From Candidatus Woesearchaeota archaeon (GTDB lineage Archaea > Nanobdellota > Nanobdellia > SCGC-AAA011-G17 > GW2011-AR18): 26,126 nucleotides of DNA. Of the stretch, positions 1-6,757 are shown piece after piece (within the stretch, counting starts at the first letter, position 1; the number at the start of each line of letters is the position of its first letter). The stretch is from the NCBI GenBank assembly GCA_018303515.1, contig JAGVXZ010000042.1, positions 1 through 26,126 on the forward strand, written 5' to 3'. A program made the translations under genes and the position numbers. The notes under the pieces are model-generated. The model did not search any database. It worked only from the letters and a program-made list of their open reading frames with translations, and was not told where the DNA came from.

Positions 1-1
1 T

Positions 2-934
2 GGTAGTCATGATTTTAGTTATTCTGGAAAAACGATGATTGAAGTTTTTGATAAAGCAGGATTAGTAACTAATGTTATGAAGCTGAAAAATAATCAATTG
101 CAATTTACTATTGATGAGAAAACTGATATTAAACTAGTAGGAATTTATGGACGAAAAAATGGATTTGAAGTTGAGGATTATAAAAAAATAGATTTTTCTA
201 ATCTTAATTCTGAGGCAGGTTTTAAAATATTTCTTTTTCATACATTATTAACGGAATTGAAACCCAAAGAATTTGAAATAATTGAAACATCACCAATTTC
301 TTTATTACCCAAAGGTTTTGATTACTATGCTGGAGGACATCCTCATTTCGTATATGGAAAATATCACGAAAATTATGGAGTTATAGCTTACCCAGGGCCC
401 ACTTTTCCAAATAATTTTGTAGAACTTGAAAAATTAAAAGTTGGTTCTTTTTATCTTGTTGAAGTGTTTGAAAATAAATTAAAATTAAATTCTATTCCTT
501 TAAAAATAAAAGAAGTTATTTCTTATACTTTTAATCTGGAGGGATGCAGGGCTGAGGAGGTGGAAGAGAAATTAGAATTTGGTGATGTAATTGATAAGAT
601 TGTTCTTCTTCGATTAGAAGGAAAACTTTCTTTTGGTAGAATCTCAGATATTAATTTTAAAAAAATTTTTAAAAAACTGGAGAGTTCTTATGTTTCTTTA
701 AAAAACACTTCAAAATTGATTTCAGAAGAAGAGGAAATATTTGATATGAAACTGGGTTCCATTCAAGAGGTAGAAACTGAAGTTTTTAATGAATTTGTCT
801 CTTCTGAATATAATCGAGAGTTCATTTCAAGGTTAATACTCTCTTTGTCATTGACAAAGGAAGATGGTGAGAGAAATGTTGATTTTGAAAATAGATTACT
901 TGATGAGGTTGGGAATTTAAATGAGATTAATTGA
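2..934 (+). CDS. mre11: DNA double-strand break repair nuclease Mre11, C-terminal part (5' end outside window)
   Basis: Nuclease subunit of the Mre11-Rad50 complex, which processes DNA ends with a two-metal phosphoesterase. The open frame runs back to base 2 without a stop. Before the Met at 35 it encodes GSHDFSYSGKT, the third metallophosphatase motif (usually GNHD), so that Met is internal and the gene is cut by the window edge. Later motifs are visible: FLFHT (metal/catalytic His), then YYAGGHPH, the GHxH metal-binding motif, followed by YPGPTFPNNF. The C-terminal third is Glu/Lys-rich and lacks a recognisable motif; in this family that region caps the active site and binds Rad50. Its last 14 nt overlap rad50, which strongly supports the assignment. 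The Ser in place of the usual Asn of GNHD is a small oddity. The family call is firm; the N-terminal third is not visible. Confidence 0.93.
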   Translation, partial: GSHDFSYSGKTMIEVFDKAGLVTNVMKLKNNQLQFTIDEKTDIKLVGIYGRKNGFEVEDYKKIDFSNLNSEAGFKIFLFHTLLTELKPKEFEIIETSPISLLPKGFDYYAGGHPHFVYGKYHENYGVIAYPGPTFPNNFVELEKLKVGSFYLVEVFENKLKLNSIPLKIKEVISYTFNLEGCRAEEVEEKLEFGDVIDKIVLLRLEGKLSFGRISDINFKKIFKKLESSYVSLKNTSKLISEEEEIFDMKLGSIQEVETEVFNEFVSSEYNREFISRLILSLSLTKEDGERNVDFENRLLDEVGNLNEIN

Positions 935-2969
935 ATTAAGACTTAATAATATAAGGTCATACATTGATCAAGTGATTGAATTTGATAAGGGTGTGACTTT
1001 ATTAGCTGGTGATGTTGGTGCTGGAAAAACTAGTATTCTTTTGTCTTTAGAATTCGCACTTTTTGGTTTACAAAGGGTTGATTTAACTGGCCTTATGCTT
1101 TTGAGATACGGTGAGGATTATGGTTTTGTTGAATTAAAATTTATAATTAATAATAAAGAATATATGATTAAAAGAAATTTAAAGAGAAATTCTGATGGTG
1201 TTACGCAAAGTGGTGGTTTTTTTGCTTCTGAGGATGGTTTACAAAAGTTAAGTTCTGGAGAACTTAAAAGTAAAATTCTTGCTTTATTAAATTATCCTAA
1301 AGAAATGTTGACTAAAAGGTCTTTAATTTATAGATATACTGTTTATGCTGTTCAGGAGGAAATGAAACATATTCTTTTAAGTCCTAAAGATGAAAGGGTT
1401 GATATTTTAAGAAAAGTATTTAATATTGAAAAATATAAATCCATTAATGATAATCTTAAAATTGTTTTATCAGATTTAAGGGCTAAAGAGAGAGATTTAA
1501 AATTCAAGCTTTCAAGTTTAGAAGAGGCTTTAGTATTAAAAAAGGAATTTGAAATTAAAAAAAATTCTTTAATCTTAAATCTGGGTGTTGTTGAAGATAA
1601 TCTTCTGATGAAAGAAACTGAATTTGAGAGGGATGAAGTTGAGTTGAAGGTTTTGAAAATGAAAAAAGAAGAATATGTTGAGATTCTTAGAAAAATTGAA
1701 ACAATTAAGGGGGAAATAAACTCTTGTAACAATATGGAAAAAATTTATTCTTCTACTTTAAATGAAATAAATGAAAAATTGGAATCTTTTGAAGATACTT
1801 CCGTTTTAGAGTTTAATTCTGTGAGGGACTCATTAAAAAACTTAATTGAAAATAAAAAATCTGTTGAAAAAAGTTTAGAACTGATTAAAGAATATCTTAC
1901 CACATTCAAATTTAAACTTGAAAACTCTTACGATATTAAGTCGAAATTAATTGGAATGAACAGATGTTCTGTTTGTCTACAAGAAATATCTGAAGAGTAT
2001 AAAGAAAGAATAGAATCTATAGAAGAAAAGAATATTTTCAATTACAATTCTAAACTTGAAACTTATGCTCACAAGAAGGACGAACTTGAAGTTACTTTAT
2101 CTTCTTATAATAAAACAATTTCAGAACTTGAAAATAGGGAACGGAGATTTGAGCTTTTTGCTTTTAAAAAAAAGGAATATGAAAATAGTTTAAATAAGAT
2201 AAAAGAAGTTGAGATCAATCTTTCGGAAGTAAAAAAGAAAAAACTTAATTTTGAAGAACAATTATCTGAACTTTTTTTAAGTCTCGGAATTTTTGAAAGT
2301 GTAAATAATACTCTTTTAAAAATTGAAGAAAAGATTAAATTGACAAGTTCACAAATAGTTAATTTCAAAATGCAAAAAGTCTCTTTAGAAAAAGAAATAC
2401 AATTCTTTAATGAAAAACTGGATGAATTTAAGAAAAAAGAAGATGAGCTTGAGATATTCTCCATAAAATATAAAAAATTAATTTCAAATATTTCTTGGAT
2501 GAGTAATAATTTTATTACAATATTAAACATAATTGAAAAAAGAGTTCTGGCAAATGTATATTCAGTATTTAATTCTAATTTTAAAAAATGGTTTGTGATT
2601 TTAATGGGTTCTGAAGGAATAAAAGTTAGACTAGATTATGACTTTTCTCCTGTAATTGAACAAAATGGATATGATTTAGATTATCTTAGTTTATCTGGTG
2701 GTGAAAGAACCGCATGTGCTTTAGCGTACAGACTTGCATTAAATCAGGTAATAAACCAAGTAGTAACACATGTGAATACTTCAGAGATTATTATTTTAGA
2801 TGAGCCTACAGATGGTTTTAGTGCTGAACAGCTTGATAGAGTAAGGGAAGTACTTGAAAAGTTAGATATTGAGCAGATTTTAATTGTTTCTCATGAAGAA
2901 AAGATAGAAAGTTTCTGTGATAGAGTGATTAAAATTGAAAAAAGGAATGGAGAAAGTGTGGTTCTTTGA
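921..2969 (+). CDS. rad50: DNA double-strand break repair ATPase Rad50
   Basis: SMC-like ABC ATPase that partners Mre11 in double-strand break repair. Walker A is at residues 30-38 (GDVGAGKTS, Lys36). Two long Glu/Lys/Leu-rich coiled-coil arms flank a zinc hook, CSVC (Cys349 and Cys352). The ABC signature LSGGE is near residues 591-595 and Walker B IIILDEP has Asp627/Glu628. The order ATPase half, coil, hook, coil, ATPase half is complete. At 682 residues it is short compared with well-known archaeal Rad50 proteins, which are closer to 850-1000; the shortening lies in the coiled coil. The start overlaps the end of mre11 by 14 nt, which implies one transcript and translational coupling. Confidence 0.96.
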   Translation: MRLIELRLNNIRSYIDQVIEFDKGVTLLAGDVGAGKTSILLSLEFALFGLQRVDLTGLMLLRYGEDYGFVELKFIINNKEYMIKRNLKRNSDGVTQSGGFFASEDGLQKLSSGELKSKILALLNYPKEMLTKRSLIYRYTVYAVQEEMKHILLSPKDERVDILRKVFNIEKYKSINDNLKIVLSDLRAKERDLKFKLSSLEEALVLKKEFEIKKNSLILNLGVVEDNLLMKETEFERDEVELKVLKMKKEEYVEILRKIETIKGEINSCNNMEKIYSSTLNEINEKLESFEDTSVLEFNSVRDSLKNLIENKKSVEKSLELIKEYLTTFKFKLENSYDIKSKLIGMNRCSVCLQEISEEYKERIESIEEKNIFNYNSKLETYAHKKDELEVTLSSYNKTISELENRERRFELFAFKKKEYENSLNKIKEVEINLSEVKKKKLNFEEQLSELFLSLGIFESVNNTLLKIEEKIKLTSSQIVNFKMQKVSLEKEIQFFNEKLDEFKKKEDELEIFSIKYKKLISNISWMSNNFITILNIIEKRVLANVYSVFNSNFKKWFVILMGSEGIKVRLDYDFSPVIEQNGYDLDYLSLSGGERTACALAYRLALNQVINQVVTHVNTSEIIILDEPTDGFSAEQLDRVREVLEKLDIEQILIVSHEEKIESFCDRVIKIEKRNGESVVL

Positions 2970-2984
2970 AATTGTGGAGAAACC

Positions 2985-2992
2985 TATATAAA
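2985..2992 (+). promoter_or_regulatory. TATA box for the gene at 3017
   Basis: TATATAAA lies 25-32 nt before the ATG at 3017. Archaeal transcription normally starts about 25 nt downstream of the TATA box, so the message is probably leaderless. No Shine-Dalgarno sequence precedes the ATG. Confidence 0.7.
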
Positions 2993-3016
2993 TGGGTTTC
3001 AACTTTAAACTGAATT

Positions 3017-4387
3017 ATGAAGAGGTTGTTTATCGTTTTAACATTGATTTTCTTGTTTTCTACCCTAGTTTTTGCTGATTCTGTTGAAGTTAAAGTTTCC
3101 CCTAAAAAAATAGATGTTTTTTCAGGAGAAAATGTAGAATATTTAGTACATGTTGAAAATAAGGGTAATGAGGACATTGCTCTAACTATCAAATCAATTG
3201 ATTTAAATTGGATTTTAAAACAAGATTTTGAAAAGTTTGTAATTGAAAAAAGGAGTTCCAGGGATATAGATGTGATTTATGAGCCGTTAGGGAAGTTATC
3301 TCCACGATCTTATGGAATTAATCTGATTATTTGGAATGATGATATGAGGATTGAAAAAATTTTGCCGGTAAATGTTATAAATTATGAGGGTTTAATTGGA
3401 GTGGATTTCAAGTCTTTACCTTCTGTTGATCCCAGAAAAGGGACTTTAATTAAATTAGGTCTTACAAATAAATATAATCTGGATTTAAAGGAGTTAAAGG
3501 TTAATATTTTTACTGAGAGTTTTGAAAAAATTGAAACTGTAGATTTGTCACCAAAGGGATTTGAAGAATTGGAATTTCCATTAGAACTTCATCCTCAGCA
3601 ACTTGAGGGGGATTATCCAATAAGGGTAAAAGTTCTTTGGGGAAATGAATTACTTTATGATAATTTCTTTGATCTTAATATTGCTGGTTTCACAAATATA
3701 AAGGAAGTAGTGAACTTTAAGGATAGTTTTTTAGCAAGTTCTGTTTCTGTTGAAAGAACTAATGAGGGAAATGCTGTTGAAATGAAAGATTTAGTAGTTG
3801 AATTTACTCTTTTGGAAAAAATGTTTTCATCTTTTGAAACTGAACCAAGTAAAATTGAAAAAGTGGAAGGAAAATATAAATTAAGTTGGGAACAGAAAAT
3901 TTCTCCAGGTGAGAGTTTTGTTTTAAATTATGATACAAATTATAGAAGACCTTTGTTGATCTTTTTGTTAGTTGTAGTTTTAGTAGTAGTTGGGTATTTT
4001 TTATTAAGGAGGTCTTTGAAAATAAGGAAAAAAGTGGTAGTTGTTAAGAAAGGTGATGCTACTATTTTAAGAGTAACTTTATTGTTGTATAATGGTGGGA
4101 AGTTTTCCATAAAATTACTTACTTTAGTTGATAGAGTTCCAAGTGCAATTAAAGCTCCGACTTTATTTGGTTCTGTTGGGCCTAAGAAAGTTGGAAAAAT
4201 TGGAGATAATGTAAGTTTAGTTTGGAATATTCCTGTAATTGCAAAAGGAGAGGAATTAGTATATAGTTATACAATACCTGTTAAATTACATAAGGATGGA
4301 ATGATATTACCCTCTGCTTATGTGAGATATAGTGAACGCGGAAAAAGAATAATGAATGCTTCTAATACTGTTAGTATTGGTAGATAA
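3017..4387 (+). CDS. Membrane-anchored surface protein with Ig-like regions (function unknown)
   Basis: Hypothetical 456-residue protein. Residues 1-20 form a signal peptide (MKRLF, hydrophobic stretch, then VFA-D as a likely cleavage site). Residues of about 21-310 look like beta-rich Ig-like/NEW3-type repeats (for example VENKGNEDIALTIKS and LGLTNKYNLDL). A transmembrane helix lies at about 312-332 and is followed by RRSLKIRKK, which places the C-terminus in the cytoplasm. Unusually, the remaining 110 residues again look like a beta-sandwich (TLLLYNGGKFSIKLL, KGEELVYSYTIPV), a fold normally found outside. It has its own TATA box and probably a leaderless transcript, separate from mre11-rad50 upstream. 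It is likely a cell-envelope structural or adhesion protein; the specific role cannot be read from the sequence. Confidence 0.8.
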   Translation: MKRLFIVLTLIFLFSTLVFADSVEVKVSPKKIDVFSGENVEYLVHVENKGNEDIALTIKSIDLNWILKQDFEKFVIEKRSSRDIDVIYEPLGKLSPRSYGINLIIWNDDMRIEKILPVNVINYEGLIGVDFKSLPSVDPRKGTLIKLGLTNKYNLDLKELKVNIFTESFEKIETVDLSPKGFEELEFPLELHPQQLEGDYPIRVKVLWGNELLYDNFFDLNIAGFTNIKEVVNFKDSFLASSVSVERTNEGNAVEMKDLVVEFTLLEKMFSSFETEPSKIEKVEGKYKLSWEQKISPGESFVLNYDTNYRRPLLIFLLVVVLVVVGYFLLRRSLKIRKKVVVVKKGDATILRVTLLLYNGGKFSIKLLTLVDRVPSAIKAPTLFGSVGPKKVGKIGDNVSLVWNIPVIAKGEELVYSYTIPVKLHKDGMILPSAYVRYSERGKRIMNASNTVSIGR

Positions 4388-4428
4388 TTTGTTTTCTGAA
4401 ATTGATGCTCTTTATTGTGAAGATTAGG

Positions 4429-4438
4429 TTTATATATT
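4429..4438 (+). promoter_or_regulatory. TATA box for tRNA-Tyr
   Basis: TTTATATATT centred about 26 nt before the first base of tRNA-Tyr at 4460. The spacing suggests transcription begins at or within a few bases of the mature 5' end. Confidence 0.65.
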
Positions 4439-4459
4439 TGTTTTTTTCTTAGAAAATAT

Positions 4460-4583
4460 CCTCATCTAGCTCAATGGTAGAGTGTTCGGCTGTAGATTCT
4501 AAATGACCTTAAGATGATTTTCTAGGAATGATACTTAGGTAGCTGATCCCAAAAGGTTCCTAGTTCAAATCAAGGGATGGGGA
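4460..4583 (+). tRNA. tRNA-Tyr (GTA) with an anticodon-loop intron of about 52 nt
   Basis: Acceptor strands CCTCATC (4460-4466) and GATGGGG (4576-4582) pair with one G-U, followed by discriminator A4583. The resulting C1-G72 pair and A73 are the archaeal tRNA-Tyr identity elements. The D-arm (GCTC...GAGT) and T-loop TTCAAAT (4564-4570) are present, and the anticodon is GTA at 4492-4494. The insert after position 37 is best read as 4496-4547, giving a 5-nt variable loop. Under that model the anticodon stem TTCGG/CCAAA has a C-A mismatch and the bulge-helix-bulge central helix has a T-T mismatch. An alternative stem, TCGGC/GCTGA, would leave an 11-nt variable region. The T-stem also has an A-A mismatch at 4562/4572. 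The tRNA is either slightly degenerate or needs modification, and the intron borders are uncertain. Confidence 0.78.
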
Positions 4584-4782
4584 CTTAGTATTATTTTAAG
4601 ATTACCTAATAATCTGAGAAATAACAATCTATAAATACTAGATCAAATAAAAACATTTAAATATTAGGTCTTGTTGCCATCAAATAGATGATTAGACCTT
4701 CTAGACTTATAGTATATAATTTTGGGGCAATACTGGGTACGGCTCCACTAAACATGGATAATGAAGTCATAGAGGGTAATAT
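4584..4782. other. Intergenic region between tRNA-Tyr and tRNA-Asp with promoter and hairpin signals
   Basis: No coding region is visible. The stretch holds AT-rich TATA-like runs near 4630 and 4655, then a nested hairpin at 4666-4699 (outer arms AGGTCT/AGACCT, inner arms CATC/GATG). It ends with the TATA box at 4713 and a leader. Base pairing of TGGGGCA (4723-4729) with TGCCCCA (4782-4788), which overlaps the 5' end of tRNA-Asp, is also possible. Confidence 0.45.
4713..4720 (+). promoter_or_regulatory. Probable TATA box of the tRNA-Asp/tRNA-Lys/RNA polymerase transcript
   Basis: TATATAAT is the last good TATA box before tRNA-Asp. The predicted start is near 4740-4745, giving a leader of about 40 nt. 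No further TATA box is seen between tRNA-Asp and rpoH, so this element may drive the whole tRNA-rpo operon. That is an inference from spacing only. Confidence 0.5.
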
Positions 4783-4889
4783 GCCCCAGTAGTGTAGTCC
4801 GGTCTAGCACGCAGCCCTGTCAAGGCTGCAACTCGGGTTCAAAACAAGACAAAGGTTTGCCTTTGTATGTGAATGTCCCGGCTGGGGCG
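4783..4889 (+). tRNA. tRNA-Asp (GTC) with a 32-nt intron in the T-loop
   Basis: Acceptor GCCCCAG (4783-4789) pairs perfectly with CTGGGGC (4882-4888); the discriminator is G4889. The anticodon stem CAGCC/GGCTG encloses loop CTGTCAA, with anticodon GTC at 4819-4821. T-stem TCGGG (4833-4837) pairs with CCCGG (4877-4881). Between them are 39 nt instead of 7, so 32 nt (4844-4875) must be removed to restore the T-loop TTCAAAT. The junction folds as a canonical bulge-helix-bulge: TTCA pairs with TGAA and the 3-nt bulges are AAA and TGT. This places the intron between tRNA positions 59 and 60. No CCA is encoded. Confidence 0.93.
4844..4875 (+). other. T-loop intron (position 59/60) of tRNA-Asp
   Basis: 32 nt inside the T-loop. 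The core is a perfect 7-bp hairpin ACAAAGG-TTTG-CCTTTGT. The flanking bases build the bulge-helix-bulge recognised by archaeal splicing endonuclease, with cuts predicted after A4843 and after G4875. It differs from the tRNA-Lys intron at only two positions. Confidence 0.88.
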
Positions 4890-4899
4890 TAAACCTAAT

Positions 4900-5005
4900 G
4901 GACCGGTGGCTCAGCTTGGTAGAGCATCTGCCTTTTAAGCAGAGGGTCGCGGGTTCAAAACAAGACGAAGGTTTGCCTTTGTTTGTGAATGTCCCGTCCG
5001 GTCCA
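4900..5005 (+). tRNA. tRNA-Lys (TTT) with a 32-nt intron in the T-loop
   Basis: Acceptor GGACCGG (4900-4906) pairs with CCGGTCC (4998-5004); the discriminator is A5005. Anticodon stem TCTGC/GCAGA encloses CTTTTAA, with anticodon TTT at 4934-4936. T-stem GCGGG (4949-4953) pairs with CCCGT (4993-4997). As in tRNA-Asp, 39 nt separate the T-stem strands, and removing 4960-4991 restores TTCAAAT. It starts 10 nt after tRNA-Asp and ends 20 nt before the rpoH start, so co-transcription with both neighbours is likely. Confidence 0.93.
4960..4991 (+). other. T-loop intron (position 59/60) of tRNA-Lys
   Basis: 32 nt with the hairpin ACGAAGG-TTTG-CCTTTGT (7 bp including one G-U) and the same bulge-helix-bulge as in tRNA-Asp (TTCA/TGAA, bulges AAA and TGT). 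It is identical to the tRNA-Asp intron at 30 of 32 bases. The A-to-G change in the stem keeps pairing through G-U, and the A-to-T change near the end improves pairing next to the bulge. Confidence 0.88.
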
Positions 5006-5025
5006 AAGAAAAAATAAAGGAAAAA

Positions 5026-5283
5026 ATGAAAATGGCGGAACAATTTAATATTAAAACTCATGTTTTGGTTCCTGTTCACAAAAAAATTTCTAATGAAGAA
5101 AAAGAAGAATTATTTAAAAAATATAATATTTCATTTAAACAATTACCTAAAATTCTTAGTAATGATTCTGCATTAGAGGGATTAGAGGTTGTTTCAGGTG
5201 ATGTTGTCCAAATTATAAGGAAGAGCATTGATCTTGGTGAAGTCCCATATTATAGAGTGGTAGTAAATGGTAAAAGGATATAA
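5026..5283 (+). CDS. rpoH: DNA-directed RNA polymerase subunit H (Rpb5 C-terminal-like)
   Basis: Small assembly subunit of archaeal RNA polymerase, equal to the C-terminal domain of eukaryotic Rpb5. At 85 residues it is of normal family length. It shows the typical pattern HVLVPVHKKIS near the N-terminus, then KYNISFKQLPKI, DSALEGLEVVSGDVVQIIRKS and PYYRVVV. It is the first gene of the rpo operon. The ATG at 5026 is preceded by an AAAGG-type weak ribosome site; a second ATG at 5032 is possible. No TATA box lies in the 20 nt after tRNA-Lys, so transcription probably comes through the tRNAs. Its 3' end overlaps rpoB2 by 17 nt. Confidence 0.95.
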   Translation: MKMAEQFNIKTHVLVPVHKKISNEEKEELFKKYNISFKQLPKILSNDSALEGLEVVSGDVVQIIRKSIDLGEVPYYRVVVNGKRI

Positions 5284-6757
5284 GGAAATTTTGCAAGTTT
5301 ATTTTAGAGAAAATGGTTTTGCTAGTGCGAACATAAAGAGTTTTGATAACTTTGTTGAAAAAGAATTACCTAAAATTGTTGATGAAATAGGGGATATTGT
5401 TCCAACAATTATTCCAAAAGAAGTTGAGAGTTATGTTATAAGATTAAAGAAGATTTGGGTTGAAAAACCAATTATTATTGAGGCTGATGGATCAAGGAGA
5501 ATTTTATATCCTTCTGAAGCAAGGTTGAGAAACTTAACTTATTCTGCATCAATGTTTGTTGAAGTTGCTGCTTATGTTGATGATGTTCAAAGAGAATCAT
5601 TTACAACTATGATAGGAAAGTTGCCAATAATGTTAAGATCAAAATATTGTAATCTTTTTGGATTTAAAAGGGAAGAGTTAATTCAAAAGGGAGAAGATCC
5701 GGCTGATTTAGGGGGCTATTTTATTATTAATGGAAATGAAAGGATTTTGGCTGCTGTTGAGGATTTAGCACCAAACAAAATTTTTGTGGAAGCAAGTTCA
5801 ACTGGTTCTGCTGAGTACATTGGGAAGTTGTTCTCTAATTTTGGTTCTTATAGAATACCTCATGTTTTTGAAAAAATGAAGGATGGAATGTATGTGTTAT
5901 CTTTTACGAGATTTAAAAGGGTTCCAATTATTTCTCTGGTTAAGGCACTTGGAATTTTAAAGGATAATGAAATAAAACAAATGATACTTCCAAATGAAGA
6001 GTTAGATTCAATGTTTGTTAATCTTTTTGATTCTGTAGAAATAAAAACAGAAGAGGATGCTTTAGAACATTTAGCAAAAAGAATAGGAATTACTCAATTA
6101 AGAGAAATTAAGATTGAAAGAGCGAGAGAATTGTTAGATAAATATTTATTACCCCATTTGGGTGTTGGACCAAAATATAGAAGAGATAAGGCTTTTAATC
6201 TCTGTAAATTGATGGGAAGATTTATACTTATGGCAGAGAAGGGATTGACTTTGCCGGAGAAGGATCATTATATGAATAAAAGATTGAGGTTGAGTGGTGA
6301 TCTTTTAGGTGATTTATTAACAGCAAGTTTTAGATCTTTAGTTCAAGATATTATGTATAATTTTCAAAGATTAGTGAAAAGGGGAAAATTTCAGTCAATT
6401 AAAATAATTATTAGGGATGAGTTATTAACTTCAAACATTAAAAGTGCTTTGGCAACTGGTTCGTGGACTGGTGGAAGAAAAGGATTAAGTCAAAATATGG
6501 ATAGAACAAATATGTTAGCTACAGTATCACATTTACAGAGGGTTTTATCTCTCTTAACATCCACACAGGAAAATTTTGCTGCAAGGGCATTACATCCGAC
6601 TCATTTTGGGAGGTTATGTCCCGTAGAAACTCCTGAAGGTACACCAATTGGTTTAAGGAAAAATTTTTCTTTACTTAATGAGGTAACAACGGGTGAAATT
6701 TCAGAAGATAAAATAAAGAAGATTTTAGTTTCTGGAGGCTTGAAACAATATGACTAA
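5267..6757 (+). CDS. rpoB2: DNA-directed RNA polymerase subunit B''
   Basis: N-terminal half of the split second-largest RNA polymerase subunit (protrusion, lobe and first fork region). Recognisable segments are PADLGGYFIINGNERIL (about residues 144-160), GSWTGGRKGLSQNMDRTNML (around 404-423), and near the C-terminus LHPTHFGRLCPVETPEGTPI, the conserved HxxxxGRxCPxETPEG block. It has 496 residues and ends where split archaeal B'' subunits normally end, so this is a natural gene split and not a broken gene. It overlaps rpoH by 17 nt and rpoB1 by 8 nt, consistent with translational coupling. Confidence 0.97.
   Translation: MVKGYKEILQVYFRENGFASANIKSFDNFVEKELPKIVDEIGDIVPTIIPKEVESYVIRLKKIWVEKPIIIEADGSRRILYPSEARLRNLTYSASMFVEVAAYVDDVQRESFTTMIGKLPIMLRSKYCNLFGFKREELIQKGEDPADLGGYFIINGNERILAAVEDLAPNKIFVEASSTGSAEYIGKLFSNFGSYRIPHVFEKMKDGMYVLSFTRFKRVPIISLVKALGILKDNEIKQMILPNEELDSMFVNLFDSVEIKTEEDALEHLAKRIGITQLREIKIERARELLDKYLLPHLGVGPKYRRDKAFNLCKLMGRFILMAEKGLTLPEKDHYMNKRLRLSGDLLGDLLTASFRSLVQDIMYNFQRLVKRGKFQSIKIIIRDELLTSNIKSALATGSWTGGRKGLSQNMDRTNMLATVSHLQRVLSLLTSTQENFAARALHPTHFGRLCPVETPEGTPIGLRKNFSLLNEVTTGEISEDKIKKILVSGGLKQYD

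Noticed and set aside
1352..2530. Minus-strand open frames inside rad50 (and similar ones inside other genes)
   Set aside because: Ser/Phe/Leu-rich shadows of Glu/Lys/Asn-rich coding sequence in AT-rich DNA; no start signals and no recognisable domains.
4584..4782. A box C/D or H/ACA guide RNA between tRNA-Tyr and tRNA-Asp
   Set aside because: No convincing pair of C and D boxes and no ACA-tailed hairpin; only a hairpin and promoter-like runs are visible.
4804..5079. Open reading frame on the minus strand across the tRNA-Asp/tRNA-Lys genes
   Set aside because: It is only the complement of two clear tRNA genes and the start of rpoH; its composition follows tRNA structure and it has no promoter.
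6750..6757. rpoB and rpoA apparently broken into two genes each
   Set aside because: These are the natural B''/B' and A'/A'' splits of many archaea; both break points fall at the usual positions and all motifs are present.
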